Assembly: GCA_026745465.1 (NCBI GenBank)
Contig: JACYXH010000331.1
Span: forward strand, 157,951-221,950
Source: Lota lota
Taxonomy: Eukaryota > Chordata > Actinopteri > Gadiformes > Lotidae
Length of the DNA: 64,000 nucleotides
Direction of reading: 5' to 3'
Shown here: positions 30,806-45,461 of the stretch, piece after piece
Numbering within the stretch: position 1 is the first letter of the stretch
How the letters are laid out: each line of letters begins with the position of its first letter
The notes under the pieces: model-generated
Database searches by the model: none
Told to the model about the DNA's origin: nothing
The model's input: the letters and a program-made list of their open reading frames with translations, nothing else
Position numbers and translations under genes: made by a program

Positions 30806-31208
30806 ACCCCCACCATCCCTAACCAACTCTCCACGCTTGACCCCCACCCCTTCCCCTTTCCCCTCCTTTCCCCTCAGACACACCGGAGCCACACACTCAC
30901 TTCCGGCGCCTCAGACCCCCCGGATCCTCAGGCAACGCAGGCATCGCAGGCATCACAGGCATCACAGGCATCACAGCCACTTCCGGAGCATCCTGCCTTT
31001 TATTTTTTAACTAAACGGATGTTTAACAAAACGGATGTTTAGCAGGAATACAACTTCCGTTTGCTCAACATGGTTAACATTGGGCAGCAGTGGTCAACAC
31101 CGGTCAACACTGGGGCAGACCGGATGTTGTATGTGTGGTTTCCGCTTTGATCTGACCTATGACCTGGGTGTGGCTTTTTCTCAAAAGGGGGTCGCTTATA
31201 TACTACTT
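30536..31208 (-). repeat. Maverick right terminal inverted repeat
   Basis: Inverted counterpart of 11428-12364, shorter (about 673 bases). It has two copies of the inner unit, with (CA)n tracts at 30536-30601 and 30742-30802, then the 9-bp units (gcaggcatc type, about 30937-30972), the TAAACGGATGTTTAACAAAACG motif and the outer GACCTGGGTGTGGCTTTTTC end. The difference in copy number from the left repeat shows independent expansion or contraction. Confidence 0.85.
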
Positions 31209-31464
31209 ATGCTCTGTAGTTTGGCCTCGAGGTAAGTAACCATTTAAACTGCACCAACTGCATCAACATAACAGACAAACAATGATTCAGCATACTGTTA
31301 CTTTTAGAACAAATATTTCTCAGCAACTCAGCTTTTCACTGTAGCAAAAACATCTCAACATATCAAACAAATATCATACCAAAGCATTTCAAGTTAACTT
31401 TCAATAACAAGTTTACAGTCTGGAACTCTTTTAGGGCAGCGATCCGCCTACACCCTTTGACATT
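31209..31464. other. Spacer between Maverick and gypsy element
   Basis: No gene. It follows the ATGCT flank of the Maverick and precedes (in the minus direction, follows) the gypsy pol stop; no LTR was recognised here, so the 3' LTR of the gypsy copy is missing. Confidence 0.4.
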
Positions 31465-34400
31465 TCACAGGTCTAGTACAGCTCTAGGCTTGACCTCTCT
31501 TCCTGACCTTGTGTGGTATGAAGCTGGGCATGCTTCTGTGTCAGTCAACAGTTCTTGTGGTGTTGCAGGTAAGTATGGTGTATGTTGTGTTGTGTCTGTG
31601 TTTAGTCCACCCCGTTCTCTTTCACGGGAACAGTTCATCTCGTCAGTGTGTTGTTCTTTTGTGTTCAGTAGGTGACGACGTTTGCGGCGGTACACCGCTC
31701 ATTCTGCGGTGCAAACGAGATATGAACGTTCAGTGTCAGCTGGTTGGATGACGACTGCTGGCTTCCAGTAGCCATGCTCCTGGATTCTAACTGACTCTCC
31801 GTCGTTCAGTAGTGGCATTGGTCTGGCTGACCTGTCGTAGTATCGCTTTTGCTGTTGTTGTCTCTGTGCACGTTTTGCATGCACTTCCTTGTAGCTGACG
31901 ACCTCAGGTTGCAGCTGCTGGTTGGTGCTGGGAAGGATTAAGCGAAGTCTGCGGCTCATCAACAGCTGGGCTGGTGATTTGAAGTTGTCAACTGGAGTGT
32001 TGCGGTACTCAAGGAGACTGAGGTAGGGGTCTCTCTTGTCTGCTTTTGCATTGTCCAGGAGTGATTTAGCGATCTGCACAGATTTTTCAGCAAGGGCCAT
32101 TACTTTGAGGGTAATGTGGGCTTGTGGTGACGTGTGTGAACTCCCATGCTTTTGTGAAGGATTCAAACTCATTTGATTTGTAACAGGGCCCATTGTCAGA
32201 TATTAAAGTCTCTACAATGCCATGCCTGGCAAAGGCTGCTTTCAGCTTGTGTATCACAGCTGCAGATGTGGTGCTGTGAAGCTTGTCGAGTTCGAAGTAT
32301 CTGCTGTAGTATTCCACTGTTATAATGTAGTCCTCGTTGTTCCACGTGAACAGATCTGTTGCCACGACCTGCCAGGGTCGGTCTGGGATACGGTGAGGTA
32401 ACATTGGCTCTTTGGTGTTTGAGGGGCGTCGTTCAAGACAGGTGGGGCATTTACCAATCATGTCCTCTATTTGTTTGCACTTTTCCATGCCCATGTGTCC
32501 AGCATGGATCTTTGTCAACATCTCTTCTCTGAGGCTGGTAGGAATGATGATTTTCTCTCCTTTGAAAAGTATTCCGTTGATCTGTGATAGTTCGTCACGA
32601 TGGTTCCAGAACTCGAGACGCTCTGAGGGCATTTTCTCCTCTCCTCAGGCCATCCTGACTGTATGACTTTCCTCAGCTGTGTGAGTTGTGTGTCTTTTTC
32701 TGTTTCTGCTCGGATCTCCTTCAGTTTCGTGTCACTAACTGGTAAGTTGCTGTACACAGTGTGCACCTGCATGTCCATGCCTTCACTGAGGCTGCTGTCC
32801 TTGTAGGTAAGAAACATCCTGGAGAGTGTGTCTGCGACAGGGATGTCTTTGCCTGGACGGTGAGTGATTGTGAAGTCGTATTTCTGTAGTTGAAGGATCA
32901 TTCTCTGTAGCCTTGGCGGGGCTGCGGCTAACGGTTTCCTCATGATTGACTCGAGGGGCTTGTGGTCTGATTCCACAATGACTTGTCGTCCATAGACATA
33001 CTGATGGAAACGCTTACATCCGAAAAGAATGGCGTACAGCTCCTTTTCGATTTGAGCGTAGTTGATTTCACAGTCTGTGAGAGATTTGGAAGCGTAGCCC
33101 CTAGTCCATACTTTGACGCGTCCACCTGGAGTCTGAGCTCTTTGTTGGGGTCGTAGTAGGCAAGGATTGGTCCTGGTTCTCTCGTGATCAAGTCTTTCAC
33201 TTTCTGGAAAGTGATGTCATGTTGGTTGTCCCAGAGGAACTCACTGGACTGCTTTAGCAGCTGACGCAGGGGTGCATTAGCATTGGAGAGGCTGGGTGCG
33301 AACTTGGCTAAGTAGTTGACCATGCCAAGCACTGTTTCCAGCACTGCGCGGTTCTTTGGTGGCTCCATTTCCTTTATGGCTGAGATCCTCTGCGGATCTG
33401 GCTTGATTCCATTCGCTGTGAGAAGATGTCCGAAGTAGCTGACCTCTGTAGCGCCGACTGTGCTCTTCTCGGGGTTGAGCCGGACTCCTCTCTCGCGGGA
33501 CCTTTGCAGCATCGCGTTGAGGTTTCTGTCGTGTTCCTCTTTGGTTCGACCATAGACAAGGATGTCGTCCACAATTGCCACGACTCCGTCGAGGCCTTCG
33601 TACACCTCGTCGATCTTTCGCTGAAACTCGTCTTGGGCTGAGATAATCCCAAAAGGCAGGCGACGGAACCTGTAGCGTCCAAACGGTGTGTTGAACGTTG
33701 TGAGCTTAGATGACTCTTCTGTGAGCTTGATACCCAGTAGCCTGATCTGGCGTCCATGACACTGAAGTAGCGTGCACTCACTAGCTTGTGTGTGATGCCA
33801 TCTAGCGTCAGTAAGGGGTAATGGGGGCGTTTGATAGCCTTGTTCAAGTCTCTTGGGTCGAGACATACTCTGAGCTTGCCTGTGCGTGGTTTCTCCACCA
33901 CCACTAACGCGTTGACCCAATCCGTCGGTTCTGTAACCTTGGTGACGATGTCAGATTGCTCCATGCTCTCCAACTCTTTCTTCAGACGGGCGCGGAGACC
34001 AAGTGGAATCTTTCTCGGTGGGAAGACCACAGGGGTTGCGTCTGGGTCAAGGTGAATGATACATTCTCCTGGGAATAGTCCTATTCCTGTAAAAACATCA
34101 GCAAACTCCTCCATGACATTCTCTATCTCTACTGGTGCTGTCACTGATAAAACTAGCTTGATAAGGTCCATGTCTAAACATGCTTTAAGACCTAGCACTG
34201 CAGGTGCTCGAGTGTCGACAACGTAAAATTCCAACATCATGTCCCTTTCCTTGTATTTGCATTTGAGAGTGCATGTGCCTTTTACTGGGAGCTGTTCACC
34301 ACCATAACCAGTCAGTCTGCGCGTGATGGGCTGTAGCTCACACTCAGATGTCAAGCTTCTGTACTTACTCAGAGGAATAATGTTTACTTGTGCACCAGTG

Positions 34401-35290
34401 TCTAGTTTGAATTTTAGCTCTGTGCCTTGTCTTCCTATCTCAATGTCAGCAAAGGCTTGCTCTGTCTCTGATATCTGACGTTTCTGTGTCACTGAATCAA
34501 TAAACAGTTCATCAGCATTTGACTCTTTGATTGACATTTCATCTTCACTCACTGCATGTATTGTATTTCCACGGTAAACTCTGCACACTTTTGCAAAGTG
34601 ATTAAATTTTCCACATTTAGTACACTGTTTGCCTTTAGCTGGGCAATTCCACTGTTCGCCATGCACTTTGTATCCACAATATCCACATGTTTTGGGGCGT
34701 TTGGAGCCTGTGTCGCTCTGTCTTGGAGTTCTGTCTGTCTCCGTTCTGAAACATGCTCTCTGGGCACTGGAGGTGTGCTTTGATGTCTGCCTGACTGCGT
34801 GCATTGCTTGTTCACGTGATGCGCTCGTGCTGCCGCCTGAAATGGTTTTCATCTGAACCTGTGCTAGCTCGTGAGATCTGGCTATGTCGATAGCTTTGTC
34901 CAGCGTTAACTCTGATCCAACATTCAAAAGTTTCTCTCTCACTCGCGGTGAGTGTATTCCAAATACAATACGGTCCCTGACCATCTCATCCTTGTTTGCA
35001 TAATCACAGTCTTTCACAAGCAGACGCAGCTCAGTGACAAACTGTTCAAACGGTTCGCTAGCGCATTGTACTTTCTCATGGAATTTGTACCTAGCAAAAA
35101 TTGTATTGGTCTTTGGCACAACATATGCTTCAAAACGATCGTAGTATGTTTTCAGTACCTTTGATTCAGCCTCGGTAAGTGTCCATGTGTTGTAAATGTC
35201 TCTCCCTTTTTCACCGATCCAGAGGAGCAGGTAGCTGCACTTTTCCTCTTCTCCTCTTTCCTTCAGAGGACCCGTGAACATCAGCTCCAC
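31465..35290 (-). pseudogene. Ty3/gypsy gag-pol, frameshifted (PR-RT-RH-IN order)
   Basis: Minus-strand element. From 35290: capsid-like gag (WIGEKGRDIYNTW, FHEKVQCASEPFEQF), zinc knuckle CTKCGKFNHFAKVC, protease LDTGAQVN, and reverse transcriptase from about 34000 (VCLDPRDLNKAI, FSVMDARSGYW). Near 33745 the frame shifts, and RT goes on with TPFGRYRFRRLPFG and VDDILVYG, then RNase H (LQVDASKYGLGA). Further shifts near 33090, 32640 and 32180 separate RNase H (DHKPLESI, HRPGKDIPVADTLSR) and integrase (KIHAGHMGMEKC, VATDLFTWN, ISDNGPCY). The C terminus ends at 31465 (VYRRKRRHLL, SYHTRSGREVK). The domain order is the conventional gypsy one. The 5' part of gag is absent and at least three frame changes make it inactive. 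Confidence 0.85.
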
Positions 35291-35935
35291 ATGCTGTCTG
35301 AACTAAATAATAAATAGTAAAATGCAGGACGACAGGATATTTATTAATGTAGCTCTTTATTAGCTAGCTGTAACTGCATGTCCATGTGTCCCTGGCCATG
35401 ATCCTTTGCGAATGACCTCACCACCTGGGTGGTCTTAACCAATCATAGCACAGTATAATGCATCCAATCACAATTCAGTATGTTGACACATATAAATATT
35501 ACATTTTGTTTTTACTTGCGTTCGTTTATTAATGAATAAGCCGCTACATTCGGGAGGCGACTCACTTCCACCCAAGAGAAAGTCGGTAAACGCTTTGTGG
35601 AGAGACACCTGGTGGATGTAATAACGTGTTCTCTAGAATAAAGACGTTGGAAAACTTGCCCGATATGCGTGCTAGCTTATTAGCGAGCGTAGCTAACGTT
35701 AGGTCACTTTGCGATACTTTCCCACACTTTGTAATTCTTTATGAATTCTTTATCAATTAATGTATGAAAACTTTGTTTTCATACATTGCATTTTAATATC
35801 TTAACAGCACAATATTGAATATGTATACGGTTCTTTCAGTCATAACGAGTTCTTGGTTTTGGTTAGTTTTGGTTAGTATTTTACTCAACTTTAAAGTGAA
35901 CTTAACTTTATGCCATTTTCGCAGAAATCGCGATA
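35291..35935. other. Spacer and presumed rbm46-like promoter region
   Basis: The left half may include residual LTR-like sequence of the neighbouring gypsy copy (minus-strand TGTAGCGGCTTATTC near 35559). The right half precedes the rbm46-like start codon; an AG (GCAG at 35921-35924) 12 bases before the ATG could be a 5'-UTR splice acceptor. No coding exon seen. Confidence 0.4.
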
Positions 35936-38900
35936 ATGGAGCGGGACTGTGGAATGGATGGCCGGTTGCTAGGTGATGCCAACCAGGCGGAGCCCAACGA
36001 AGCCGCGCTCCTCGAGCTCATGAAGAAGACCGGATACAGCATGATGCAGGAGAACGGCCAGCGGAAGTACGGTCCACCCCCAGGTATAGATCTATATATA
36101 TCCAGCTGTATGTAACATTTGTATACAGTATAGACATATGTGTGTACTGCTGTAATAAGTGTGTGAGAATTTGTACTACTGTAATGCGTGTGAGTATGTG
36201 TAATGCTGTAATGGTGTGTGTTTATTAACTTAAATTAAAGCTGTGATAAGTAAGCTAACCAGTCATTTGATCAAGCTGCATATTGTTTGAAGCTGTAGTC
36301 CCCCCTACCCCCCCCCCCCCCCCCCCCCCCCCCCCCATTGAACAGAGCATTATCGTGATTGGTTGTTAGGCTGGGAGGGCCCGCCCCCACCCAGGGGCTG
36401 TGAGGTGTTCGTGGGGAAGATTCCCAGGGACATGTATGAGGACGAGCTGGTGCCCGTGTTCGAGAGGGCTGGCTACATCTACACATTCAGACTTATGATG
36501 GAGTTCAGCGGAGAGAACCGTGGCTATGCCTTCGTTATGTACACCAACAGGTTAGAGACAGAGAGAGAGGTAGAGTTCAGCACCAGAGAGAGAGAGAGAG
36601 AGAATGGTAGGGACCTCTTCTCATCTCAAATTCTGTCATCTGCACTTATGCCCTCTCCTCCCTCTCCTCTTTCTCCTCACTCTCCTCTCCTCTCCCCTTA
36701 ACCTTCTCTTCCCACCCTCTTCTACTCTTTGCTTTCTTCTTCTACCCCCGCCACACCCCTCTCTGCTCTTCTACCCTCTCCTCTCACTCTCCCATCTCCT
36801 CTCTTCTTCCTCTCCTCTCCCTGCTCCTTTTTCTCCCTGCTCCTTTTTCTCCCTCCTCTCTCCTCTATCTCCTCTACTTTCCTACTCTCTCCTTTCCCCT
36901 CTCCTGCTCTCCCTCCTCCTCCCGCTCTCTTCTCTCTATCCACCTCTTCCCCTCTCCGCTATATACTCTCTTCTCTCCTCAGAGAGATGGCGCAGAAGGC
37001 CATCCACATGCTGGATAACTATGAGATCCGACCGGGGAAGTACATCGGAGTGTGTGTGAGTCTGGACAACTGCCGTCTCTTTGTGGGCTCCCTGCCCAAA
37101 GACAAGAAGAAAGAGGAGATAATGGAGGAGATGAAGAAGGTACACAGTACATGCGCACACACACGCACACGCGCGCACTCACTCACTCACTCACCCATGC
37201 ACTCACGCACTCTTTGATCTGTTGAGAATACTTGAATTGTCAAAGCCACACTGCAGGCTCAACACGGTCCAATACTTGGTATTATATTGTAGCACTTAAA
37301 AGCAATTGCTTTGCTTATTTTATGAATTCTATGTACTCAAATGATTCTTGCCCTTTTTGAGTTATATCTTCGTTGTTGAATGCACTTTTGCACAATTGTA
37401 AGTCGCTTTGGACAAAAGCGTCAGCTATATAAATGTAATGTCATTAATACAGTCCCACCCCACTGTAGTCTACAGATTATACTGTGTGTGTGTTTGGGCA
37501 GATAACAGAGGGAGTTGTGGATGTCATAGTGTATCCCAGTGCTACTGATAAGAACAGGAACAGAGGCTTCGCCTTCGTAGACTACGAGTCCCACAAGGCT
37601 GCAGCAATGGCCCGCAGGAAACTCATACCAGGTAACACTCTAAAATACACACTAATACACACTCATACTCTGAATGACTCAACTTAGCCATATATCACTC
37701 ACAGCTCAGTTCTGACCAATCAGGGCATCTCTTTCCTGATTGGGTAAAAGACCGTCAATCACATGTGCATGAAATTCAATACTCAATGGCGGAGAAACGT
37801 AGCAAAGAAGGGAGCAGAGAGGGGGGGATGTTTTTTTTGGTAGTTTAGTTTCAAAATCGTGCTCTTTAATGACTTCATCAATGACCGCGGTGCTGAAAAT
37901 TGGTTTTCTTTATTTTATATATATTTTTTGATTTCTACGACGCAATTTGTTAAATGAAATCCGTTATCCTAAATGTGTTACTTCAATATCATTAGGTAAT
38001 TGCTGCGTTAAGGTCAGTCGCTCCCTGTAAACACCTACAGATAAACCAAAACAACTTGCTGCTGCACCCCAATGTGCTACAAAAGGGGTTGCGTGTAAAC
38101 GTTTCCCCAGACCAAAAGCTTCAAAAGTACAGAAATACTTTAAATGAGCCGACAACAACACGACCGTTTGTTCCCTGTGCAAAATGTCTATGAAATCTCA
38201 CAGCTGCACTACTACAATGTGCAAACACCTGGAAAGAAGGCATACAGGTGCTACTCAGGAAGGAGGACCACCAGAAAAGGCAAAAACACAGTGGGCCGGT
38301 CACACAGAGCCTTTATTTTTTAACTTGAAGCCCACTTTACTATTGTTTTCCTGTCGTATAGCGTGCCTGTGCTGAGCTGCTTTCTTTCTTTGTTTTTTTA
38401 TTCTTTTTTTGGTTAGAAAGACATTGGATATTCAACAGATATTTACGCTCCCGATTACAGTGATGGGCTTCCAAGCGAAGCTGTCGGGAATCCCAATAGA
38501 TTAAATTCACTGTTTAGAAGTGTATCCCACTAGCTCTACAACAGTAGAGCAGGACAAGGCAAAGCCATCTAACTCAATTCCATGCATTTTTTGATGAACA
38601 TGGTTATACTTTTCGTTTAGATTAATAGATGAATCTATCACATAATCAGAATATTATGTTAGTGGCAGCCCTAATGTATACTGTGTGTGATGCCTGATGA
38701 ACCTCATGCACACCCACCAGCATCTTTAATGCTCAGCAGTACCTGCTGCTATCTGCCAGATGGCGACAGAGGATAGTCTATTATGTTACATCTTTACGGG
38801 GACTTTAAAGTGTAAGTGAACTCTCTGTTTCAGCTTGAATTTTAACACTATGAGGTTGAATATTTTTAAATTTTGGGCTGAGAGTTCTAGGAAGGATGGG

Positions 38901-41900
38901 GTGGCATGTTGTCCCCATGGTTACGACCCACGGCGACTTCGTGATTCTTTTTTAGTAGCCTAACGTCGTTGTGTATATGCGTTATAATGAGGGATGTTGT
39001 ATATGAAGCATAACCCTCTCTCGGACGCAAACATCAAAATAAACCGCTGAGAAGACAGAGCTTCACACGTCCATACACCCTATAATTGTCTGAAAGGCTA
39101 AACCCCCTCTCTGACGCCGTCATCAACAGCCTCTGCCCAGACGGAGCACCACACGTCCACACACACCTCGCCGACGGTCAAAGAGTGCACCAAAAGGCAC
39201 TTTGATGTCACAAAAATATCACTACCTGCGTGCGGAGCGGAGTGTAACGTTCATATACTGGTTGGCAGAGATTTGCAAAAACAGGATTTTACTCCTGTTT
39301 TCTCTAAATCAGGGTATTATTTCAGTTACAGTGATACAATGGCATAGTTATTGCTATGTTGAAGATAATAGAATACATATTACGTTTATAAAATAACAAA
39401 AAACGATTTGAGTTCACCACGCCTTTAAGTCTATCTGAAAGCACCGAAGAGCAGTGTGCTAAGCTGCTCTGGAAGATACGCTCTCTCACTTAGAGAGAGA
39501 CCATTAAATTAACACTCCGCAGTACACACTCACTACAGTCTGTTGGCTCTCTTCCTTCTGTACCCAGGCAGCTGATTGGTTACCTGCCGAAAGGTCATAT
39601 TTCACCAGCACATTAACCGGCTGACGGTTGTAATCCAAGCTTCTTAAATTGCTCTGCCTGCCAGGGTTATGAGAAATGGGGAGATAAGTTACTGGGCCTT
39701 GTTTTACCACAACCTGGTACCCACACGTACTGATGTCACCTGGGTGTATGTGTGTGTGTGTGTCCCAGAAACCCTACAGTTGTGGGGACTCAACATCCAG
39801 GTGAACTGGGCGGAGCCTGAGAAGGATGTGGACGAGGAGACCATGCAACGTGTCCGGGTCTTATACGTACGTGCACTTTTCTTTTTATATGCGTTTCAAT
39901 GTGCACGTGTCGATGTGTTGCATGTGATACTGTATGTAGGACACACACGTTTAGTTTGGTTTCCGGGTTTAATAAAATATGTGGGTTTGTTTTGTGGGGG
40001 TACATTTTCACACGTGTGAGTGTGTGCAAGACTTCGATTTTAGCATATGCATTTATTTGTTGTCCCGACGTGACTTTGTAATGGCCCTGGGCCATTTTAC
40101 CCCTACCACACACACACACACACACACACACACTTACAACCACGAAGTATCAGTTTGAGTTCACATAACTGGTCCAGCATTAAAACCGAGGTGCTTTGGA
40201 TCCTGCAGGATCCAACATGGAGTCTGTTTGATGTGCTTCCTGTTACTAACTATTGGTGTTGTTGTTGTCATGGGGACTCCAGCAGGGCGCTGAAGTCATC
40301 ATTTAAGATGCCGGAAGATCCAACGCTTGATGCTAACGCTACCTAATGCTGGATGCTGCTTTATATACGCTTTCATCCAAATCCCACTTTCACTTTCTGC
40401 ACATACACACCTCTAACACTGCTGTGTCCCTGCCTAGCTCTACCCATGCTGTCTCTCACTCCCTGCTGTGTCCCTGCCTAGCTCTACCCATGCTGTCTCA
40501 CTCTCCATGCAGTGTCCCTGCCTTGCTCTACCCACCCTGTCTTTCTCTCAACCCGCTGTGTCCCTGCCTTGCTCTACCCACCCTGTCTTTCTCTCAATCC
40601 GCTGTGTCTTTGCCTCGCTCTACCTATGCACTACAGTACTTATCAGGATGTAGGAGAAGACCTTTCACTGTGCCGCTTCTGAAGTTTCACCTATTCACAC
40701 ACCCAAAGTGATGGTAATTATAAAGACAGTTTAGATGCTAACAATAGTTAGCATTTAGTTAATATCAATTCTGTATCCCTTCCCCCACCATCTTGCTGAA
40801 AGCCTATTGGCTGTGCTTTTAAAAGGTCACAGGCAAAACCAGGTCAAAGTTGGAATTTATTGACATTGGATTGATCAGAGTTTTTTTTGGATCAATCAAT
40901 TTGAAGGTGAGAGTGATTGTATGGTTGTTCATATCTAAAAGAGAGGACGTTACACAGAAATGTTCTAAGTGCATAGCGCTGGACCGGCAGGAACCGGGGG
41001 GCAATCAGTGCATCACTAATATGAAAAATATATATGCAACCTTTTACCTTTGCCGGAGTTGCCCCATCATGTGTGTCTCTGTGTGTGTCCAGGTGCGTAA
41101 CCTGATGCTGAGCACCAGTGAGGAGACGCTGCAGGAGGCGTTCTCCTGCGTGCGCCCCGGCTCAGTGGAGCGTGTGAAGAAGCTGACGGACTACGCCTTT
41201 GTCCACTACCGCAGTCGGCAGGACGCGCTGGACGCCCTGCGCCTCATGAACGGGGTGCTCATCGACGGCGCCGTGGTCACCGTGTCCCGAGGTCAGCGTC
41301 GACCAGGGTCAAGGTTGAAATTGGTTCAACTTTGAGCGCAGCGACAAGGTGGAGAATCCAAGCTGTCCGTGACTCCCAGGGCAGCGTCAACGCTGGGTTG
41401 AACTTGAGCTTCAACGCTCAACTCTGTTGAACTCGGTTGAACTCTGCAACAGTGTGCTCAATGGCATCATTGCGTCACTGACAGCCAGACGTACGACCCC
41501 CCTTCTGACAAAACCTATTTGAAATACAACGTCTCTAAGCGGTGCAGCGACAGCAGTAGTTAGTGGTGTGATGTCCATGTATTGAAGACGATAGCAGATC
41601 AGCACTGGTAGAAGGAGTAGCAGAAGAGGTGACGGAGGTAGTGCAGAGGAGGAGGAGGAGAGAGCAGAGGAGGAAGAAGAGAGCAGGGGAGAGAGGAGGA
41701 AAGAACAGAGGAGAGAAGGAGAGCGCAGTTGAGAGAGGAGGAGGTACCAGGGGAGAGAGGAGTAGAGAGCTGGAGAGAGAGGAGCAGGGACCGGGGAGAG
41801 AGGAGTAGAGAGCTGGAGAGAATGGAGCAGGGACCAGGGGAGAGAGGAGTAGAGAGAAGCAGGGGGAAGAGAAAGGTTAAGGATAGAGGGAGAGAGAGAT

Positions 41901-44900
41901 GGGGGGGGCTAGAGAGAAGGAGTTAGAGGAAAGTTAAGAGAAAAAGAGGGGTGTGTGTGAGAGCTTATCTTTCCTGTTCCCTTTATTGCTCCATGTCTTG
42001 CTCTCTCAGCTCTTCTCTGCCTCTCTCTTTCAGTGGAGGGACTTGGCTGGGCTGCTTCTTGTATGTTTCCTACCCTGCTTCTGTATGTATTTCTGTGGGT
42101 TGTTCCCAAGGGCAGACATGTTTTCATACCTTCTTATTCCACGGATGTCGGCTAAAGACTTTTCTCACTCTTTATCCCATGATGCATTATAAACCGATAA
42201 AAGATTCCCACACTGAAAATGATAGGAGACAGAGGGAGATGGAAGTAAAGTAAGAGAGGGGAGGAAGAAGATGTTATAGGAAGGGAGTGATCCAGACAGA
42301 CTGAGAGGATGAATCGTGTAGATAGCTTTCATTTTTCACTCCCTTTTCTTGTTCTATTGGTCCCTCCTCTCCCATAATCGTGCCTGCCTATGTATGAAAG
42401 CCCGTCTTTTACTCTGTCTATCTTCCTATCTTATCTGTCAGTATTTCTTTCTGTCTGTCTGTCTGGACTAAAAAATACTAAATTTGTTGAAACAATCCCT
42501 GATAATGAGGTGTGTGGGTAGGTATGTATGTGTTTGTATGTGTGTGCTTCTGTATATGTATTGATATGTCATTATCTCTGTTTGCCCGTGTGTTGGTGGG
42601 TAGGTGGGCGTGTGTTGGAGTGTTGAGGTGTGTGTGTATATGTGCATGTGTGTGGGTGGGTTTTGCGAGTGTATGTATAGGTATGTAGTTATGTGTTTGT
42701 GTGTGTATTGGTATGTCGTTAATCTCTGTGTGGGTAGGTAGGTGTGTGTGTGTCAGTACATGTCAGCCCATTAATACGAGTTTGAGAAGAGATTATCACA
42801 TCTGCCAACCCGGGTGTTTATCCAACCATGACCTGTCTGTTGCTGTTAGAGACGTGGCAAGTTAAGTCCACTTCCATCTTTGGTCTGCTTAAAAAGCTTC
42901 TGTCTGCTGCGGACTTCCCTGGTCTACCCTTGCCCAAGGACCCGTGGTCAGGAACTGTGCTAGAATTGATCCTTTTACCTTCTAGCCATCAGGTTGCCGG
43001 GCTCAGAGAATCATATCGTCTCTGGATAGGAGGCTAGCTTGGCCTGGTTGTGTTTGCTATCAAACGGAACAGGATTTAAAACAGCGTGGCTGTGTGTGTG
43101 TGTGTGTGTTTTTTTTTTCAAGCTACTCAATTTCTGCTTTTAACAAACTTGTACCTGCGTGCTGTCTGTCTCAAATTTAAATATATTTATTGTTTATTTT
43201 ATGTATTTAAATATTTGGCCGGTTTGTTAAGACCCCAGGTTCATTGTTGTCATTGTCTATGTCCAGAAGTAAATCAGCCATGATTTTTGTTCAACTCTCC
43301 CCCCCCTTTTGTGGTTAAGACGCATTCTGAAATTGGGCAGTTGGCCATCCATTAACATCCACTTTAAGTGTGCTCCCATAGCTGTATCTTTGTTTTGTCC
43401 AACCCAGGTATGTGAATACTAACTGCCCTGGCTAGGTAACAGTCTCCAATAGTGCCCACAAATGAACAAATCCACAAGTTTTGATTCTGTTTACTTGCCA
43501 CTGCGCATGCTCACGGACTTAGAGACTGAGACTGAGGCTATCATTCTCGAAAAAGTGATACCCTACTTTTAGTTATCGAACAAGGAAACAACCTCAAAAC
43601 TAACGTCTCCAAAACATGGATGTATTAAGGAATGCTCCAAATGCACACCAAGTGGATTAAATAGTGTTAAATAGTGAAACTTTCTTCTGTTTGTCTTTCT
43701 TCTACGTATTGTTTATGTCACACCCTCTCCCGTTTCCGTCCAATTACGCCATCTAGTGGCACCCAGCCTCCATTACCCCTCATGCTCCCTCTGATTACCA
43801 ACACCTGCACTCAATAACCTATCACCCACCACAGTACTTAAGCACTGGCTTTTCACACAGCCAGTGCTAGTTCGCTTGTTAACCTCTCACTCGGTAACTT
43901 CGTCCCCGCCATTAGACTCTGTTTCTCCCTTGTTCCTGCTCCCGTTCCTGTTCCTGTTACGGGTTTCGCTCCTGTTGTTGTTCCTGTTACGGGTTCCGCT
44001 CCCGCTCCTGTTGTTGTTCCTGTTACGGGTTCCGCTCCCGTTCCTGTTCCTGTACCTGCTCTCGTTCCTGTTCCGATTCCGGGTTTCGTTCCCGTTCCAG
44101 ATCCTGTTCCTAGTCCCTGCCTGCCTGCCTACCGTTGCCGAACCTCGCCTGCCTGACCACCCGCCTGCCTACGTCCCTCTGCCTGCCTGACTACCCGCCT
44201 GCCTACGTCCCTCTGCCTAAAATGACAATAATATCATTTATAGCAATTATTTCTGGGGCAATATATTGTCCAACAAAAGTAGTTATCGTAAAAGGCCTAT
44301 GTGCGATGATAGTGGCTGCGTTTTAGGCTGTGTGATAATTAATTCCGAAGAGCAACATTTCAATAAGTCGCAAGTGTAGGAGGGGGTGTTTTTTAACTGA
44401 TTGGAAAGCATAAGCATTCTGTGTTCACACGCCACTTAGCATGCTAACGGACTTAGAGAAAGAGACTGAGCAGTTTCAATTCTTGACTGTTAAATGTCCT
44501 GGTCACGAGCACGGTTGAACATTTTAGATCGAACTGTGGATTTCTTATTACTTCGACCCACCGGTTGCAATGGACTGGCTACTGAAAAACCTGAAATGTG
44601 GGGTCTTAACAAACTGGCCAACTCTAAATCCACTGTAACCTTGTAGGTGAAGTTCTTTGAAAGTTATGCTTTGTTTGTTCTCAGTATTACTTGAAAGTCG
44701 CTTTGAATAAAAGTGTCTAAATGCTAAATGACTGAAAGTGAATATAATGTCCACATCTCTAACCCGGTGCCCGTCTCCCCCCAGGTTCGGGAGACAGTGC
44801 TCAGAAGGTGTTCCCCTTCACCCCGGGTACGCCCCTCTCCCCATGCAGCCTGCAGGCCCTGAAGCCTGGCCAGATGGCCAGTGCCGTCAGCTTCCTGGAA

Positions 44901-45409
44901 CACTTCTGCCATCTGAACTCTTGGAGCCCTCCAGACTACTACCTCTTCTCTACCCCTGGACCCAAGATACTGCTAATATACAAGGTTAATATAAACTATA
45001 ACTATAGAACTATAGCACTACCTGTACTCCATTTGAGACCCAAGATACTGCTAATATACAAGGTTAATATAAACTATAACTATAGAACTATAGCACTACC
45101 TGTACTCCATTTGAGACCCAAGATACTGCTAATATACAAGGTTAATATAAACTATAACTATAGAACTATAGCACTACCTGTACTCCATTTGAGACCCAAG
45201 ATACTGCTAATATACAAGGTTAATATAAACTATAACTATAGAACTATAGCACTACCTGTAGTCCATTTGAGACCCAAGATACTGCTAATATACAAGGTTA
45301 ATATAAACTATAACTATAGAACTATAGCACTACCTGTACTCCATTTGAGACCCAAGATACTGCTAATATACAAGGTTAATATAAACTATAACTATAGAGC
45401 TATAGTACT

Positions 45410-45461
<52 letters not shown>

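Noticed and set aside
31209-35560. Idea that the Maverick inserted into the neighbouring gypsy element
   Set aside because: The left Maverick flank (before 11428) shows no gypsy LTR or coding sequence, so there is no evidence that the gypsy copy continues on the other side.
36604-37059. 151-codon plus-strand frame rich in Ser/Pro/Leu
   Set aside because: Translation of the pyrimidine-rich intron that runs into exon 3 in the wrong frame.
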